The notes under the pieces: model-generated
Seen by the model: only the letters and a program-made list of their open reading frames with translations
What the model was told of the DNA's origin: nothing
Database searches by the model: none
Part shown: positions 43,820 through 52,388 of the stretch, piece by piece
How the letters are laid out: every line of letters begins with the position of its first letter
Position numbering within the stretch: position 1 is the stretch's first letter
From: Litoribrevibacter albus
GTDB lineage: Bacteria > Pseudomonadota > Gammaproteobacteria > Pseudomonadales > Litoribrevibacteraceae
Assembly: GCF_030159995.1 (NCBI RefSeq)
Contig: NZ_BSNM01000013.1
Coordinates: 1-64,000 of the forward strand
Length of the DNA stretch: 64,000 nucleotides
Reading direction: 5' to 3'
Position numbers and translations under genes: made by a program

Positions 43820-44632
43820 ATGACAGACCTTGAGCTGCTAATAGAGGTAGGGCGAAATTGCGTAGATATGCAGCTTTGCCGAGTTCTCGACGACTATCAG
43901 GGGGAGCGACTCGCTTTGGATAAGACGAATTCACTGGTGTTTGGAGAGGGGCTATCCCGAAGTATGCGTGGAAGCTATGTGGTGCCAGGCTTCCTTCACT
44001 CATCCGGATTATACCCAGAATACTACAGCATTTATCTAAGGGCGTTGTCTGCGCCGGACTGGGTAAGAGAAGAGTTTGCCATCTGGTTGGAGGCACGCAA
44101 TGCGCTTCCTTACTTGAAAAGCCCTATGCCATACGAAGAATTGTTTCGGCTCGATCCCGATATTAAGGCAGCGCTTCTTGTGCATGAGAGTAGAAGAGTG
44201 GATTCCTTGGAAGATGCGAGTGAATACATAGATGGATTCACAAGTGGGCATCACCGGGATGTCGTGGATCTCCTGAGCAATGCCGTCAACAATGTGCCTC
44301 CTGGGGAATTGAGAGGCTGTTGGGTCTATATGGATGAGAATTATCTCATCCAGTTTGATCATGTACTGGATAGCTTGCAGTGTTTTCGATGCGACTACAT
44401 TGTCAACGGTTCTGACTACAAGGGAGCCCATGAAATAGACGATGATTTAACTCAGTCCTTGGATAGAATATGTGCGGCCACCTCGGAAAATATAGATGAC
44501 CAGGTTAACCGAGAAATCATCCGTTACTGGAATGATCGAGTGAAGAAACTAGCTGGCGATCCTGTTTCAAAGAGACTTAGAGCGAGATCAATGAAAGATA
44601 TTGTTCAGGTTAAATGTAGTCATGGAAGTTAA
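43820..44632 (+). CDS. Hypothetical protein, start of accessory region
   Basis: A 270-residue soluble protein, not recognised. It is acidic, with a cysteine cluster (near CFRCDY, residues 199-204) and a helical C-terminus. I use ATG 43820, with AGAGGA upstream; the frame opens inside the terminator at 43781. It lies 23 bp before the CoiA-like gene on the same strand and could form an operon with it. Confidence 0.7.
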   Translation: MTDLELLIEVGRNCVDMQLCRVLDDYQGERLALDKTNSLVFGEGLSRSMRGSYVVPGFLHSSGLYPEYYSIYLRALSAPDWVREEFAIWLEARNALPYLKSPMPYEELFRLDPDIKAALLVHESRRVDSLEDASEYIDGFTSGHHRDVVDLLSNAVNNVPPGELRGCWVYMDENYLIQFDHVLDSLQCFRCDYIVNGSDYKGAHEIDDDLTQSLDRICAATSENIDDQVNREIIRYWNDRVKKLAGDPVSKRLRARSMKDIVQVKCSHGS

Positions 44633-44655
44633 CAAAGATTTTCAAGGAGTGAAGA

Positions 44656-45384
44656 GTGAAAGAACTAAAAATACCATTTGCAAGACTAGATGACGGTGGT
44701 CTGGTTGGCGTTAAAGATGTGCAAAAAGAATCATGTAACTACTTTTGTCCAGACTGTGGTAGTGAGCTAGTACTAAGAAAAGGTGATATTCGACAGAAGC
44801 ATTTTTCTCATAAGAGCAAAGCGCATTGTGCGGCCAGCTATGAAACAGAAATTCATCGCGCTGCCAAAGAAGTCATAAAAAATAGCTCCATGTTGTTGAT
44901 TAATCGAAGAACTAAAATTGGTGAATTATCCAGAGCCTTGATGGATAAGAGTGGGGCTGAATATTGTGATAAAACAAAAAAATACCTTATTCGATACGAC
45001 AAATGTAAGGTAGAACCAACAATTCGAGCATTAGGAATAGATATTAGGCCAGATGCACTTGTTTTTGTAAAAGCTCAACCGATAGCTATTGAAATCAGAG
45101 TGACCCACGGTGTTGAAGACAATAAAATAGAGTTTTATGAGCAGATAGGAATAGATTGCTTGGAGATAAATTTGGAAAGGTTGCCGGAAGCGGCGTTAGA
45201 TTCAAATGCTGAATTTAATCGGTTGGTGTTGGAAAAGTCCGACAGGTTATGGATTCACAATAATCATGATCTAAGACGCCTCTTGGAATTTGAAGGAGCT
45301 TCATATGAGGCAAGCCTTCCTTTCTTAGGACAATATGAAATAAAAGATAACGCAGGGATTCACTCTGCTTCGGAACAAAGATGA
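44656..45384 (+). CDS. CoiA-like nuclease-domain protein with N-terminal zinc motif
   Basis: A 242-residue protein. The N-terminal metal motif is CPDCGSELVL (C31, C34), HFSH (49-52) and C58. The central core has SYETEIHRAAK and then IRPDALVFV with D133 and IEIRVTH (E146), a PD-(D/E)XK-like pattern of CoiA-type proteins. CoiA proteins act in competence or on DNA, but many plasmid copies are uncharacterised. The GTG start is supported by AAGGAG 6 nt upstream. The gene is AT-rich compared with the T4SS. Confidence 0.75.
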   Translation: MKELKIPFARLDDGGLVGVKDVQKESCNYFCPDCGSELVLRKGDIRQKHFSHKSKAHCAASYETEIHRAAKEVIKNSSMLLINRRTKIGELSRALMDKSGAEYCDKTKKYLIRYDKCKVEPTIRALGIDIRPDALVFVKAQPIAIEIRVTHGVEDNKIEFYEQIGIDCLEINLERLPEAALDSNAEFNRLVLEKSDRLWIHNNHDLRRLLEFEGASYEASLPFLGQYEIKDNAGIHSASEQR

Positions 45385-46343
45385 AAAATACATTCAAAGC
45401 GAGTCTCGCATTCGGAATAATTTCAATATCTGCGTGTTCAACGTTTGGAAAGAAATCACCGGACCAACTGGTATTTGATGCAGGTATAAACAAAGACAAC
45501 AAGGCTGTTATAGAAGCCATTCAATCTGGCGCATACGCCAAGCCTGAAATCGAAGCCATCGCTCAAAAGGCTATGGATCAGCGTCTTTGCAGTCTGGCCT
45601 ATGACGTGACGAGCAATTATCAACTCGATCCAAATCTGAAAAGCAAATATCAGACGTTGTTTCAATGCTTGTTGCTTGATAAGCAGTATGATGCTGCCTT
45701 GTCGATGTTAAAGCAAGGTGCTAATCCGGAATTCATAAAGGAAGCACGATACGAGCGTAACGATGCCCTGGAGGAGGCTACTGCATGGGGAGCGATTGAT
45801 GTTGTTGACGAACTCCTAAGATTGGGAATGAAGCCAACCAGTAAAGCGTTCTATCTTGGAGTCTCTGGGCACTATCATTCAAGCTATGAAACAGCAGTGA
45901 AGTTTGTTGATATGTTCAAACCATTTATGTCCAGCTTCGACCTAGATTATGTCTTCGTGAACAAGCCATTGCTCTACGAGGTAACGACAGAACGGAAGTT
46001 CAATGTCGAGCAAAGACGAAATCTCGCGAAGATGCTTCTTGATAACGGGGCAGATCCCAACAAGGGAATCAATAAAACTGAGTATGGTTCAGCGCGCAAT
46101 GTTGATTACATTGAAACTCCTTATATGGCGGTTAAAGGTATTCCTGAGTTTACTTCTCTTTTTCTGGCTTATGGGGCGAATCCAGAATATGAACAAATGC
46201 GTGAGCAGGCCAAATTCTTGGCAAACCTAAAGCCAGGAGACAAAGCTCAACAGGGACTAATTATCGAGATAAAAAGCAATATGGCATTGGTGCAGGAAGA
46301 AAGCGGCCAGAGGTGGATTCAGTTGCAAGGGATTGAGCCTTAA
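45381..46343 (+). CDS. Lipoprotein with ankyrin-like repeats
   Basis: A 320-residue lipoprotein with a signal and lipobox ISAC (C19). Several helical repeats resemble ankyrins, e.g. ALSMLKQGANPEF near 110-122, VDELLRLGMKP near 140-150, LAKMLLDNGADPNKG near 215-229 and FTSLFLAYGANPEY. It is probably a periplasmic interaction scaffold. It starts on the stop of the CoiA-like gene (4-bp overlap), so they are coupled. Partners are unknown. Confidence 0.8.
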   Translation: MKNTFKASLAFGIISISACSTFGKKSPDQLVFDAGINKDNKAVIEAIQSGAYAKPEIEAIAQKAMDQRLCSLAYDVTSNYQLDPNLKSKYQTLFQCLLLDKQYDAALSMLKQGANPEFIKEARYERNDALEEATAWGAIDVVDELLRLGMKPTSKAFYLGVSGHYHSSYETAVKFVDMFKPFMSSFDLDYVFVNKPLLYEVTTERKFNVEQRRNLAKMLLDNGADPNKGINKTEYGSARNVDYIETPYMAVKGIPEFTSLFLAYGANPEYEQMREQAKFLANLKPGDKAQQGLIIEIKSNMALVQEESGQRWIQLQGIEP

Positions 46344-46345
46344 TA

Positions 46346-47068
46346 ATGACGATAGGGAAAATGCAGGATTCATCGTTGAATAATATTGCGTTATTCATAG
46401 ACGCGGACAATGCACCGGCGTCAAAAATACAGATTGTTCTGTCTGAATTGGCGACCTATGGGGTCGTAACAATAAGGAGAGCATATGGAAATTGGAAAAA
46501 TCCTGCATTGAAATCTTGGGAGGAAATATTGCATGAGGCATCGATACAGCCGATTCAACAGTTCGACCTAACAAAAGGAAAAAATGCTACAGACATAGCT
46601 CTAACCATTGATGTGATGGATACAATTTACAGCAAGGATGTATCTATTTTCTGCTTTATGTCATCTGATTGTGACTTTACACCTCTTGTGACGAGAGTAA
46701 TTTCCGAAGGCAAAATGGTAATAGGATTCGGTGAAAGTAAAACCCCTTCAGCGTTCGCTAATGCCTGCTCAAAGTTTCTGGATTTAAATAAAGTCGGCGA
46801 CAAAAAAATCGGCTCTGATTCAGAATCTATGAAACAAGATACGAAGCTTATAAATCTTCTGAGGCAGGCGATCAATGCTTCCGAAGAGGAAGATGGTTGG
46901 GCATCTCTTGCCAGAGTAGGTTCCCACATATCAAATCATAGCTCCTTTGATCAGAGAAATTATGGCTTTAAAAAGCTTAGCGATATGTTTGGCACAATTG
47001 ATTTGTTTGAGGTGAAAAAAATTTCTGGGCAACTAATGGTTAGAGATAGAAGAAGAAAATCTGTGTAG
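46346..47068 (+). CDS. NYN-domain RNase-like protein with OST-HTH/LOTUS-like C-terminus
   Basis: A 240-residue protein. The NYN domain has acidic residues of the PIN-like fold: IALFIDADNAP (about 13-23), ATDIALTIDVMD (about 80-91) and MSSDCDFTPL (about 105-114), with GFGESKTPSAF. The C-terminal 75 residues resemble an OST-HTH/LOTUS RNA-binding domain (INASEEEDGWASLARVGSHI, YGFKKLSDMFG). Such LabA-like proteins are predicted RNases. It is the last gene of the rightward accessory operon. Confidence 0.85.
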   Translation: MTIGKMQDSSLNNIALFIDADNAPASKIQIVLSELATYGVVTIRRAYGNWKNPALKSWEEILHEASIQPIQQFDLTKGKNATDIALTIDVMDTIYSKDVSIFCFMSSDCDFTPLVTRVISEGKMVIGFGESKTPSAFANACSKFLDLNKVGDKKIGSDSESMKQDTKLINLLRQAINASEEEDGWASLARVGSHISNHSSFDQRNYGFKKLSDMFGTIDLFEVKKISGQLMVRDRRRKSV

Positions 47069-47088
47069 ATGGCAAAACATATAACAGA

Positions 47089-47514
47089 TCATTTGTTTTC
47101 CGTTGGTTGATAGTTTGGGGATCTTTTTCCATTCGTTACGCAAATGAAGCTGCAACTGTAGTGACCTCGGTATGGCATGGCACTCAAGGTTACAGATTCG
47201 TGGGTTGGCGTTATTTGGCAATATCCTGACTCATTACTGTTATGAGGGTTTCCAGTTTCACCGCCAATGGAACAAAACTGAAACTCTTTGTAGAAATCCG
47301 ATGCGGTAAATTTCACATGGCAACCACCAGAACCAGGGTACCCCTTGAACAGGTAGTAGCTGTCTAGTTTGGCTTTCCCGTGTTCCCAAAGACTGCAATC
47401 TGTTTTGCGTCCTTGATAATCTAATTCTGTCGCTAGGTGCATGAGAATCATTTCTGCATTGGCAAGGCAGGAAATGCCAGAAAGAGTAATAACCATCATC
47501 ATTTTGTGTAACAT
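47089..47514 (-). CDS. Exported hypothetical protein, Cys-rich
   Basis: A 141-residue protein with a signal peptide (about 1-20, ending ANA). Seven or so cysteines remain in the mature part (C40, C65, C81, C98, C120, C124), so disulfides in the periplasm are likely. No family is recognised. It is convergent with the NYN gene and followed downstream only by 20 bp. Confidence 0.65.
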   Translation of the reverse strand: MLHKMMMVITLSGISCLANAEMILMHLATELDYQGRKTDCSLWEHGKAKLDSYYLFKGYPGSGGCHVKFTASDFYKEFQFCSIGGETGNPHNSNESGYCQITPTHESVTLSAMPYRGHYSCSFICVTNGKRSPNYQPTENK

Positions 47515-47535
47515 GCATATCGTCCCTTTAATAAT

Positions 47536-48015
47536 TTATGAAAATGGCTTTGGTGGATCATTGTCATAATAGTGTTTTGGATGTCCATCCCAGATGTCAT
47601 CAGCATTTCGCTCCCGTTGGTCATGCGCTTCTGGTGAGCTTGATGGCGTTTGCCTGATCCAGGCAAAGAAAATTACGGTGATGACAAACCAGATGATGCT
47701 AAACACCTTGGCTACTATCCAACGTAAAACCCGATACGGCCAAAACCGTTTTAAAGAAGAATCCATTGCGGTTCCCTCCTGTTTGATAGCACGGCCTGAA
47801 CCCAGCCATACCAATAAGGCTCCAGTGATGGCGGAGATCACATGAAGCCACGGTGATACGAGCTGCCAAGGCTTACCAGAGAATAGTGGACCCAGGCCAT
47901 ACGCAATCAGAGCTGCAATCCCTGCCACCGCAAGAATTATCAGTCCGAGTACGTTGTAGAACCGTTCACGACGACTGAACGGATAATCAGTTAATTTGTT
48001 CTGCAATCTGATCAT
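47536..48015 (-). CDS. Hypothetical inner-membrane protein
   Basis: A 159-residue protein with three predicted helices (about 22-42, 53-72 and 98-118) and a polar C-terminus rich in D, H, P and N. The family is unknown. It is 21 bp upstream of the exported Cys-rich gene on the same strand, so the two may be co-transcribed. Confidence 0.65.
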   Translation of the reverse strand: MIRLQNKLTDYPFSRRERFYNVLGLIILAVAGIAALIAYGLGPLFSGKPWQLVSPWLHVISAITGALLVWLGSGRAIKQEGTAMDSSLKRFWPYRVLRWIVAKVFSIIWFVITVIFFAWIRQTPSSSPEAHDQRERNADDIWDGHPKHYYDNDPPKPFS

Positions 48016-48109
48016 ATTCTAACCAACTGGGTCCGGCCCAGATATATCAAGTCATGGCAGAGATTATACCAAGAGTTATCCACCAATTTCTGTGGATAAT
48101 CTCCGTGTA

Positions 48110-48541
48110 TTACGCGGCCACCTCATTCCAATCCCAAGGCGTAAAACGGGTTTCCGATGCTTCCAGCAGCTCAAGAACGGCTGTCTCCCCTTGGGCCACG
48201 GCCTGCCGTACATCTTCAATATTAACCACATCCTTCTCATAGTCCATCCAGGACAGGTGCTGATCCTCCTTGCCATTGGAGCGATAGTGGCTTTCACCGC
48301 CCTGATTGCAGTTGTGCTCCTGCCAGTAATAGCTGTATGAGATGCCTTGTTGCCGGAGATGATCGAGAATTACTTCGAGCCGAAGATCGCCACGACAGTT
48401 AATCCCGCCAATTTGGAGTTTGGTAATACTTTCGGAGTCATCCGATACCTGGTTGAGAATCTCGATGTCAGTTGAGGCGAAGAGGGCTGTGACCTTTTCG
48501 GCATGTACGGTACGGACGATCATAGATGTTTCAATTGTCAT
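48110..48541 (-). CDS. Hypothetical protein
   Basis: A 143-residue acidic soluble protein, family unknown. AGAAGGAACC precedes the ATG. There are three cysteines (near C49, C78) and a C-terminal helix. It follows 17 bp after the gene at 48559, so it is probably the third gene of that leftward operon. Confidence 0.65.
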   Translation of the reverse strand: MTIETSMIVRTVHAEKVTALFASTDIEILNQVSDDSESITKLQIGGINCRGDLRLEVILDHLRQQGISYSYYWQEHNCNQGGESHYRSNGKEDQHLSWMDYEKDVVNIEDVRQAVAQGETAVLELLEASETRFTPWDWNEVAA

Positions 48542-48558
48542 GGTAAGGTTCCTTCTGG

Positions 48559-49107
48559 TTAAAAAAGAGATAGTTGTGTTTCTCTAAATCCCAACTCCGA
48601 AGAGGGGAAGTTTTCTGAAAGCTTGCGTGCGAGGTCGGTCTCGTCGGCAAACCGAGTATTTGGTTGAAGTAGCGGTTCCAGCACCTCCTTTGCTTGGTAT
48701 AACTCAACGTCTGAAGGGAAGACCCAATAACAGTTACTTGGGCAGCTCATGCAAACACCAAGAGAAGACAGAGCATCTTTGATTGAAGTATCTGCCCACT
48801 GAGGAAGTCGAATCTCTACATGACCGTGCATATTGACTCGGACCTTCTTCCAACCAAATTCTTTATGTTCGTCTCCGATCAGGTAGCAGAGAGGTGACTG
48901 CTCCCGGTACAGCTCCTCGGCAACATGCTGTAGACTTTCTTTGTCCAGCTCGGACCCATGCGTATGGCGATAGCCAGTATGAGAAGCCCACTTACCGTAG
49001 AAGCCCCATCCTCCGCACGATTTCTCCGCATAGCCTTCGAGGCCAGACACGATAATCGGTATTCTTTGCACGGATTCTTCTTCTGCAAAGGCACCGTTGA
49101 GGCTCAT
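48559..49107 (-). CDS. Hypothetical protein ending in a beta-clamp-binding motif
   Basis: A 182-residue soluble protein of unknown family. Its last eight residues are RETQLSLF, an exact match to the QL(S/D)LF pentamer by which DNA polymerases and mismatch-repair proteins bind the beta sliding clamp. The rest has conserved-looking G/W/Y residues and a CMSCPSNC cysteine group near 118-125. It overlaps the upstream gene by 4 bp. A role at the replication fork is inference from the motif. Confidence 0.72.
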   Translation of the reverse strand: MSLNGAFAEEESVQRIPIIVSGLEGYAEKSCGGWGFYGKWASHTGYRHTHGSELDKESLQHVAEELYREQSPLCYLIGDEHKEFGWKKVRVNMHGHVEIRLPQWADTSIKDALSSLGVCMSCPSNCYWVFPSDVELYQAKEVLEPLLQPNTRFADETDLARKLSENFPSSELGFRETQLSLF

Positions 49108-49490
49108 GATTGCGAAGCCTCGCTGGTGGCAATGACAGATTCATTCAATGAAACCGACTCTTCACAGTCATGGCAGTAGGATTCATCGTATGTCGCATAG
49201 AGGACGAATTCCTGAGCATTGACATCCCACGATGCGAATGCGTCCTTAACCACATTCTCACCGCCGCATTTTGAGCACGTCAGTTCGTATGCGCCGACTG
49301 GTGGCCGGTTGCGAACCGCTTCAAGTCGGTACTCCTGCTCTTTTCCAAATGCGTGACATTGGTTTTCAGCCCACTTCATCACGCCGGATGGGATATGCTT
49401 TTTCAACTCATCCATCACCCAGATCGGCATAAAGTACCCGGTACTGTTATTGGCCTCAGTAAGAGTTTTGCTCAGGGTCTCTTTGCACAT
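49104..49490 (-). CDS. Zinc-ribbon-like hypothetical protein
   Basis: A 128-residue protein with a C4 motif: CSKCGG (near C74, C77) and YCHDCEE (near C108, C111). This implies zinc binding. The function is unknown. It is expressed from promoter module copy D at 49530-49558; GAGGA lies before the ATG. It is the first gene of the three-gene leftward operon ending at 48110. Confidence 0.7.
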   Translation of the reverse strand: MCKETLSKTLTEANNSTGYFMPIWVMDELKKHIPSGVMKWAENQCHAFGKEQEYRLEAVRNRPPVGAYELTCSKCGGENVVKDAFASWDVNAQEFVLYATYDESYCHDCEESVSLNESVIATSEASQS

Positions 49491-49529
49491 GATTTTGTCC
49501 TCTGCTTCCGTAAAATCTGTTTCATAATC

Positions 49530-49558
49530 AGACTCTCACGAAAGTTCGAACTAGCAAC
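49530..49558 (-). promoter_or_regulatory. Promoter module, copy D (TTGCTA-16-GAGTCT)
   Basis: Minus-strand GTTGCTAGTTC, 16-bp spacer, GAGTCT, 40 bp upstream of ATG 49490. CGTGAGA just before the hexamer is shared with copies A and B. Confidence 0.65.
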
Positions 49559-49570
49559 TGTACTTAGGCG

Positions 49571-50029
49571 CTAAGAGCGGTAAATCTCGATGAATATCTC
49601 CCGTGCTGCCTGCTCTGCTTTAAGACACATTTCCACATCAAACCAGCCAAAGTGACAAGCTTCGTGCTCAATGCCGAGTTTCTCTGCTAGACGCTTATAT
49701 GCATCACTTCTGGTAAGCCTGCCTGATTTGTAAAGCGCCTCGAACGGCGATTTACAGCGCTTCCTTGCTTCACGCATCTCAGTGGTTGCGAGGGTGCCAA
49801 GCGGTATGTTGGTGAATGGGTGCATACCAACATAAGAGCCACATCCTTTACAGCGATATGCCCACGGCCAGTCTCCGTAGGACCGACCATAAAGGTCATC
49901 ATGATGGACAATTTCCACTGTATCGCCGCAATGCTGGCACTCCGATGGGATAGGAAGAGGATTTTTGACCCGGTTCATAGCCTTTCGACTTGGGTTCCAA
50001 GGTGTCTTCGGTAATGGGGGTGAGTGCAT
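49571..50029 (-). CDS. DUF3268-like zinc-finger protein
   Basis: A 152-residue protein matching the DUF3268 pattern: CQHCGDTVEI, YRCKGCGSYVGMHP, IPLGTLAT-E-R-ARKRC and ACHFGWFD. The two CxxC pairs should bind zinc. The function is unknown. I start at ATG 50029 because AGGT lies upstream and because it begins 8 bp past the end of the lipoprotein gene; the frame continues to 50074. Confidence 0.75.
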   Translation of the reverse strand: MHSPPLPKTPWNPSRKAMNRVKNPLPIPSECQHCGDTVEIVHHDDLYGRSYGDWPWAYRCKGCGSYVGMHPFTNIPLGTLATTEMREARKRCKSPFEALYKSGRLTRSDAYKRLAEKLGIEHEACHFGWFDVEMCLKAEQAAREIFIEIYRS

Positions 50030-50037
50030 GGTTGGAC

Positions 50038-50535
50038 CTATCGAAAAACAACACGTTGGGTGTGTGTCACGCATTGGTTTTGAACTCTGTGGCAGACCTC
50101 AGCAATGATGTAGCCGCTGAATGGGAGAGCGAAGATGGTATTTGAGAGATTGAACCGATTGCTCCCGCATTGGCCTGTCATGTCCGGCAGGTAATAACAA
50201 CTGAGTGCGAAGTAGTCGCCGTCATAGCAGTACCGGTCGTCGTCATCGCAGTCCAGGCGATAAATGGGTGTGGCGTCCTGGGTAGACTGTTTATTTCCAA
50301 GGTAGTAGGTGAGCTTGTACCCTAGATCCGGCTTTCCAAGTCGGATGAATAGAAGAAATTCACCATCATTGAAATACGGGTCAATTTCTGGGATTTCGTC
50401 GAGCGTATTGTCATTGCTACCGATAATGTAGAAGTCTTCTATGGACAGCACGCCAGTGTCCTGGAAATCATCGGGCTTGCAGCCAGTCAATGCTGTGATG
50501 ACGGCTAATAAAGAAAATATAAATAGGCATTTCAT
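50038..50535 (-). CDS. Hypothetical lipoprotein
   Basis: A 165-residue protein with lipobox LTGC near residues 16-19. The mature part is acidic (DCDDDDRYCYDGDYF) with six or more cysteines. AAGGA lies before ATG 50535; the longer frame (to 50673) lacks a signal at its start. The family is unknown; likely outer-membrane or periplasmic. Confidence 0.7.
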   Translation of the reverse strand: MKCLFIFSLLAVITALTGCKPDDFQDTGVLSIEDFYIIGSNDNTLDEIPEIDPYFNDGEFLLFIRLGKPDLGYKLTYYLGNKQSTQDATPIYRLDCDDDDRYCYDGDYFALSCYYLPDMTGQCGSNRFNLSNTIFALPFSGYIIAEVCHRVQNQCVTHTQRVVFR

Positions 50536-50545
50536 GTTGGATTCC

Positions 50546-50791
50546 TTACGCATAAAGTGCGGTGTGAAAAATATGTTCAACCGTGAAACCACGGAAAGGC
50601 TCGGTGGTATCAACAATCTCCTGCAATTGCTCAATGCTGAACTTCGCAAGAACGTCTTCTTTGTAGTGTTCATATAACCCAGCTACGCCACACATCGTGG
50701 CCACGCGCAGAAGGTTCCTGCGATCGTCATCTGAAGCTTTTGTTTGTCCAGCAAGTACCGCCAACAGACGGTCCAATATGTCCTTATCCAT
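50546..50791 (-). CDS. Hypothetical small protein
   Basis: An 81-residue helical protein, unknown family. AAAGGT lies 9 nt before the ATG. It sits 10 bp upstream of the lipoprotein gene and 34 bp downstream of the 50826 gene, in the leftward accessory operon driven by module E. Confidence 0.6.
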   Translation of the reverse strand: MDKDILDRLLAVLAGQTKASDDDRRNLLRVATMCGVAGLYEHYKEDVLAKFSIEQLQEIVDTTEPFRGFTVEHIFHTALYA

Positions 50792-50825
50792 TTGACTACC
50801 TTTGCTTTGAATGAAGAAAATATGC

Positions 50826-51089
50826 TCAGTTGAACTGCAACTTCAGCGTCCGCTTTACTCGAACTACCTTCACCTCACCCAAGTAGCTATATCTGCGCTG
50901 GAAGTGATAGTCGTCCCAATGCTCGAAGTCAGGCGCATCTTGTTCTCCGACACGCTTCACTTTGTTCTCTGTCTTCTTGCCGTAAAGCTTGTAGACATTT
51001 CCCGATTCAAAGACGACGGTATCTGGATTTCTGGCGTTAACAATCGCAGCATTACCTCTTTCCACGATGGACATTGACTCTTGGTGCAT
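50826..51089 (-). CDS. Hypothetical small protein
   Basis: An 87-residue basic protein with predicted beta strands, unknown family. GGGAG lies 8 nt before ATG 51089. It is the first gene after promoter module copy E. Confidence 0.6.
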   Translation of the reverse strand: MHQESMSIVERGNAAIVNARNPDTVVFESGNVYKLYGKKTENKVKRVGEQDAPDFEHWDDYHFQRRYSYLGEVKVVRVKRTLKLQFN

Positions 51090-51115
51090 GACGGCATCTC
51101 CCTATTGATGATTCC

Positions 51116-51144
51116 AACGTACCCCAGAAACCTGAACTAGCAAC
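51116..51144 (-). promoter_or_regulatory. Promoter module, copy E (TTGCTA-16-TACGTT)
   Basis: Minus-strand GTTGCTAGTTC, 16-bp spacer, TACGTT, 27 bp upstream of ATG 51089. Its downstream half is nearly the same as copy F, which lies 46 kb away. Confidence 0.65.
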
Positions 51145-51199
51145 TCCGGTAAAAAGTCAGTATTTTTGGGCAATCAACCAAGGATTAGGGGGGCATATA

Positions 51200-51598
51200 G
51201 TGAAGGTCTGCTGGCGACAGCTTGTTTTGGTAGTGCTTGTCAGTGGCGCATGTTCAGGTGCGCAAGCGTCAGAACAAGAACAGGTATCCTTCTCCCTGGT
51301 CCGCCTGGCTCAAGAACGCTCCTTCCATGCGGGACGCTACCAACCAATCATCGAGGGCCGATTCAACATACAAGTAACATTCAATGGCCAGACCATCAGC
51401 CAATATCAATTCAGTCCTGGCGCTGCTCTGGGAATCACTTCAACAGTGGCATTTGTAGCTGACCAGAGAGGGCAAGCATTTACCTTAGAAGGCGACACAG
51501 ATTCACTTAAAAATGGTCAGTGCATCATGTATCTAAGATCTGGTGGGAGTGTTGTACGTCATTGGGCTTTAATGGCTTTGCACAACTGTCTTGAATGA
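51200..51598 (+). CDS. Exported hypothetical protein
   Basis: A 132-residue protein starting with GTG behind a GGGGGG site. The signal peptide ends near AQA (about 23), with an SGAC segment that could instead be a lipobox (C18). The mature part is beta-rich (RFNIQVTFNGQTISQYQF). No family is recognised. It is divergent from module E. Confidence 0.6.
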   Translation: MKVCWRQLVLVVLVSGACSGAQASEQEQVSFSLVRLAQERSFHAGRYQPIIEGRFNIQVTFNGQTISQYQFSPGAALGITSTVAFVADQRGQAFTLEGDTDSLKNGQCIMYLRSGGSVVRHWALMALHNCLE

Positions 51599-51627
51599 GT
51601 TGCTGGATCAGAATCGCGTGAGATATT
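51599..51627 (+). promoter_or_regulatory. Promoter module, copy A (TTGCTG-16-GATATT)
   Basis: GTTGCTGGATC, 16-bp spacer, GATATT, 42 bp upstream of ATG 51669. CGTGAGATATTCGA is shared word for word with copy B. It overlaps the last base region of the preceding gene. Confidence 0.65.
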
Positions 51628-51668
51628 CGAGTAACAACTAACAAATCGAGTATCGGCGAGGTTTCGAT

Positions 51669-51938
51669 ATGGCAATGGCAGAGTACATTGCTCAGCCGCC
51701 ATTTGTAGGCAGTCGAAGGCAGCTTAGCGATATTGAAAAAGACCACATCGTCTGTTTACTAAGGGCAGTGGAGCGTTTACCCATACTAAGCCAGCACGCA
51801 GTAGACGGTGTTGAGACAAAGGTGTCCTATGAGGTGCTGTGCAGGTGTCTGGAGGGTATCCACAAGAACCATCTTGAACTTTCTAAATATGCAACTGCCG
51901 TACTGAGTGAGGAAGGGACGGATGAAAAATCAATTTAA
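51669..51938 (+). CDS. Hypothetical small protein
   Basis: An 89-residue helical protein, unknown family. GAGGT lies about 8 nt before the ATG. It overlaps the following gene by 17 bp, implying coupled translation from module A. Confidence 0.6.
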   Translation: MAMAEYIAQPPFVGSRRQLSDIEKDHIVCLLRAVERLPILSQHAVDGVETKVSYEVLCRCLEGIHKNHLELSKYATAVLSEEGTDEKSI

Positions 51939-52302
51939 GTTGACCAAACCTTGCGCCAATTGCCCTTTCCGTAATGATGAGAGTGCTATTCACCTGGAGC
52001 CAGGTAGAAGGGAAGAAATCATCGAAGGTCTACTGTCCGGCCAAGACATGACGTTCCATTGCCATAAGACGGTTTACAGGGAAGACGGGCGAAACTTTGA
52101 TGAGGAAGGAAACTATCATCCTAAAGATATTTGCCAGTGCCCCGGTGCCGCAGCCGTCGCCAGAAAATATGGACGCGACACTGTTATGGTTCAAGTTGCT
52201 ACGCGAATGGGGGTAATACCTGAAAACCACTACGACTCAGCCTTAGATCTGACCATTGACAAAGACCAACTAAACGTCGATCCGCAAAAAGCGAAAATAT
52301 AG
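51922..52302 (+). CDS. DUF6283-like protein (CxxCPFR motif)
   Basis: A 126-residue protein with the family signature CANCPFRND (C10, C13), then TFHCHKTV and CQCPGAA, all in the order seen in DUF6283. The cysteines and histidine suggest metal or Fe-S binding. The function is unknown; members are frequent in phages and plasmids. I use ATG 51922, with GGAAGGGA upstream. Confidence 0.75.
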   Translation: MKNQFKLTKPCANCPFRNDESAIHLEPGRREEIIEGLLSGQDMTFHCHKTVYREDGRNFDEEGNYHPKDICQCPGAAAVARKYGRDTVMVQVATRMGVIPENHYDSALDLTIDKDQLNVDPQKAKI

Positions 52303-52323
52303 AAACCGCACGAATCCGCGATA

Positions 52324-52352
52324 GTTGCTAGTTCTGAAACCCGTGAGATATT
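52324..52352 (+). promoter_or_regulatory. Promoter module, copy B (TTGCTA-16-GATATT)
   Basis: GTTGCTAGTTC, 16-bp spacer, GATATT, 37 bp upstream of ATG 52389. It is the cleanest copy of the family, 22 bp after the DUF6283-like gene. Confidence 0.68.
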
Positions 52353-52388
52353 CGATGAAAAGCGAATACATTTCACGAGGCGAAGACT

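Noticed and set aside
43572-44096. Minus-strand frame spanning the end of traG-like and the start of the next gene
   Set aside because: It crosses a terminator and two genes on the other strand; no recognisable features.
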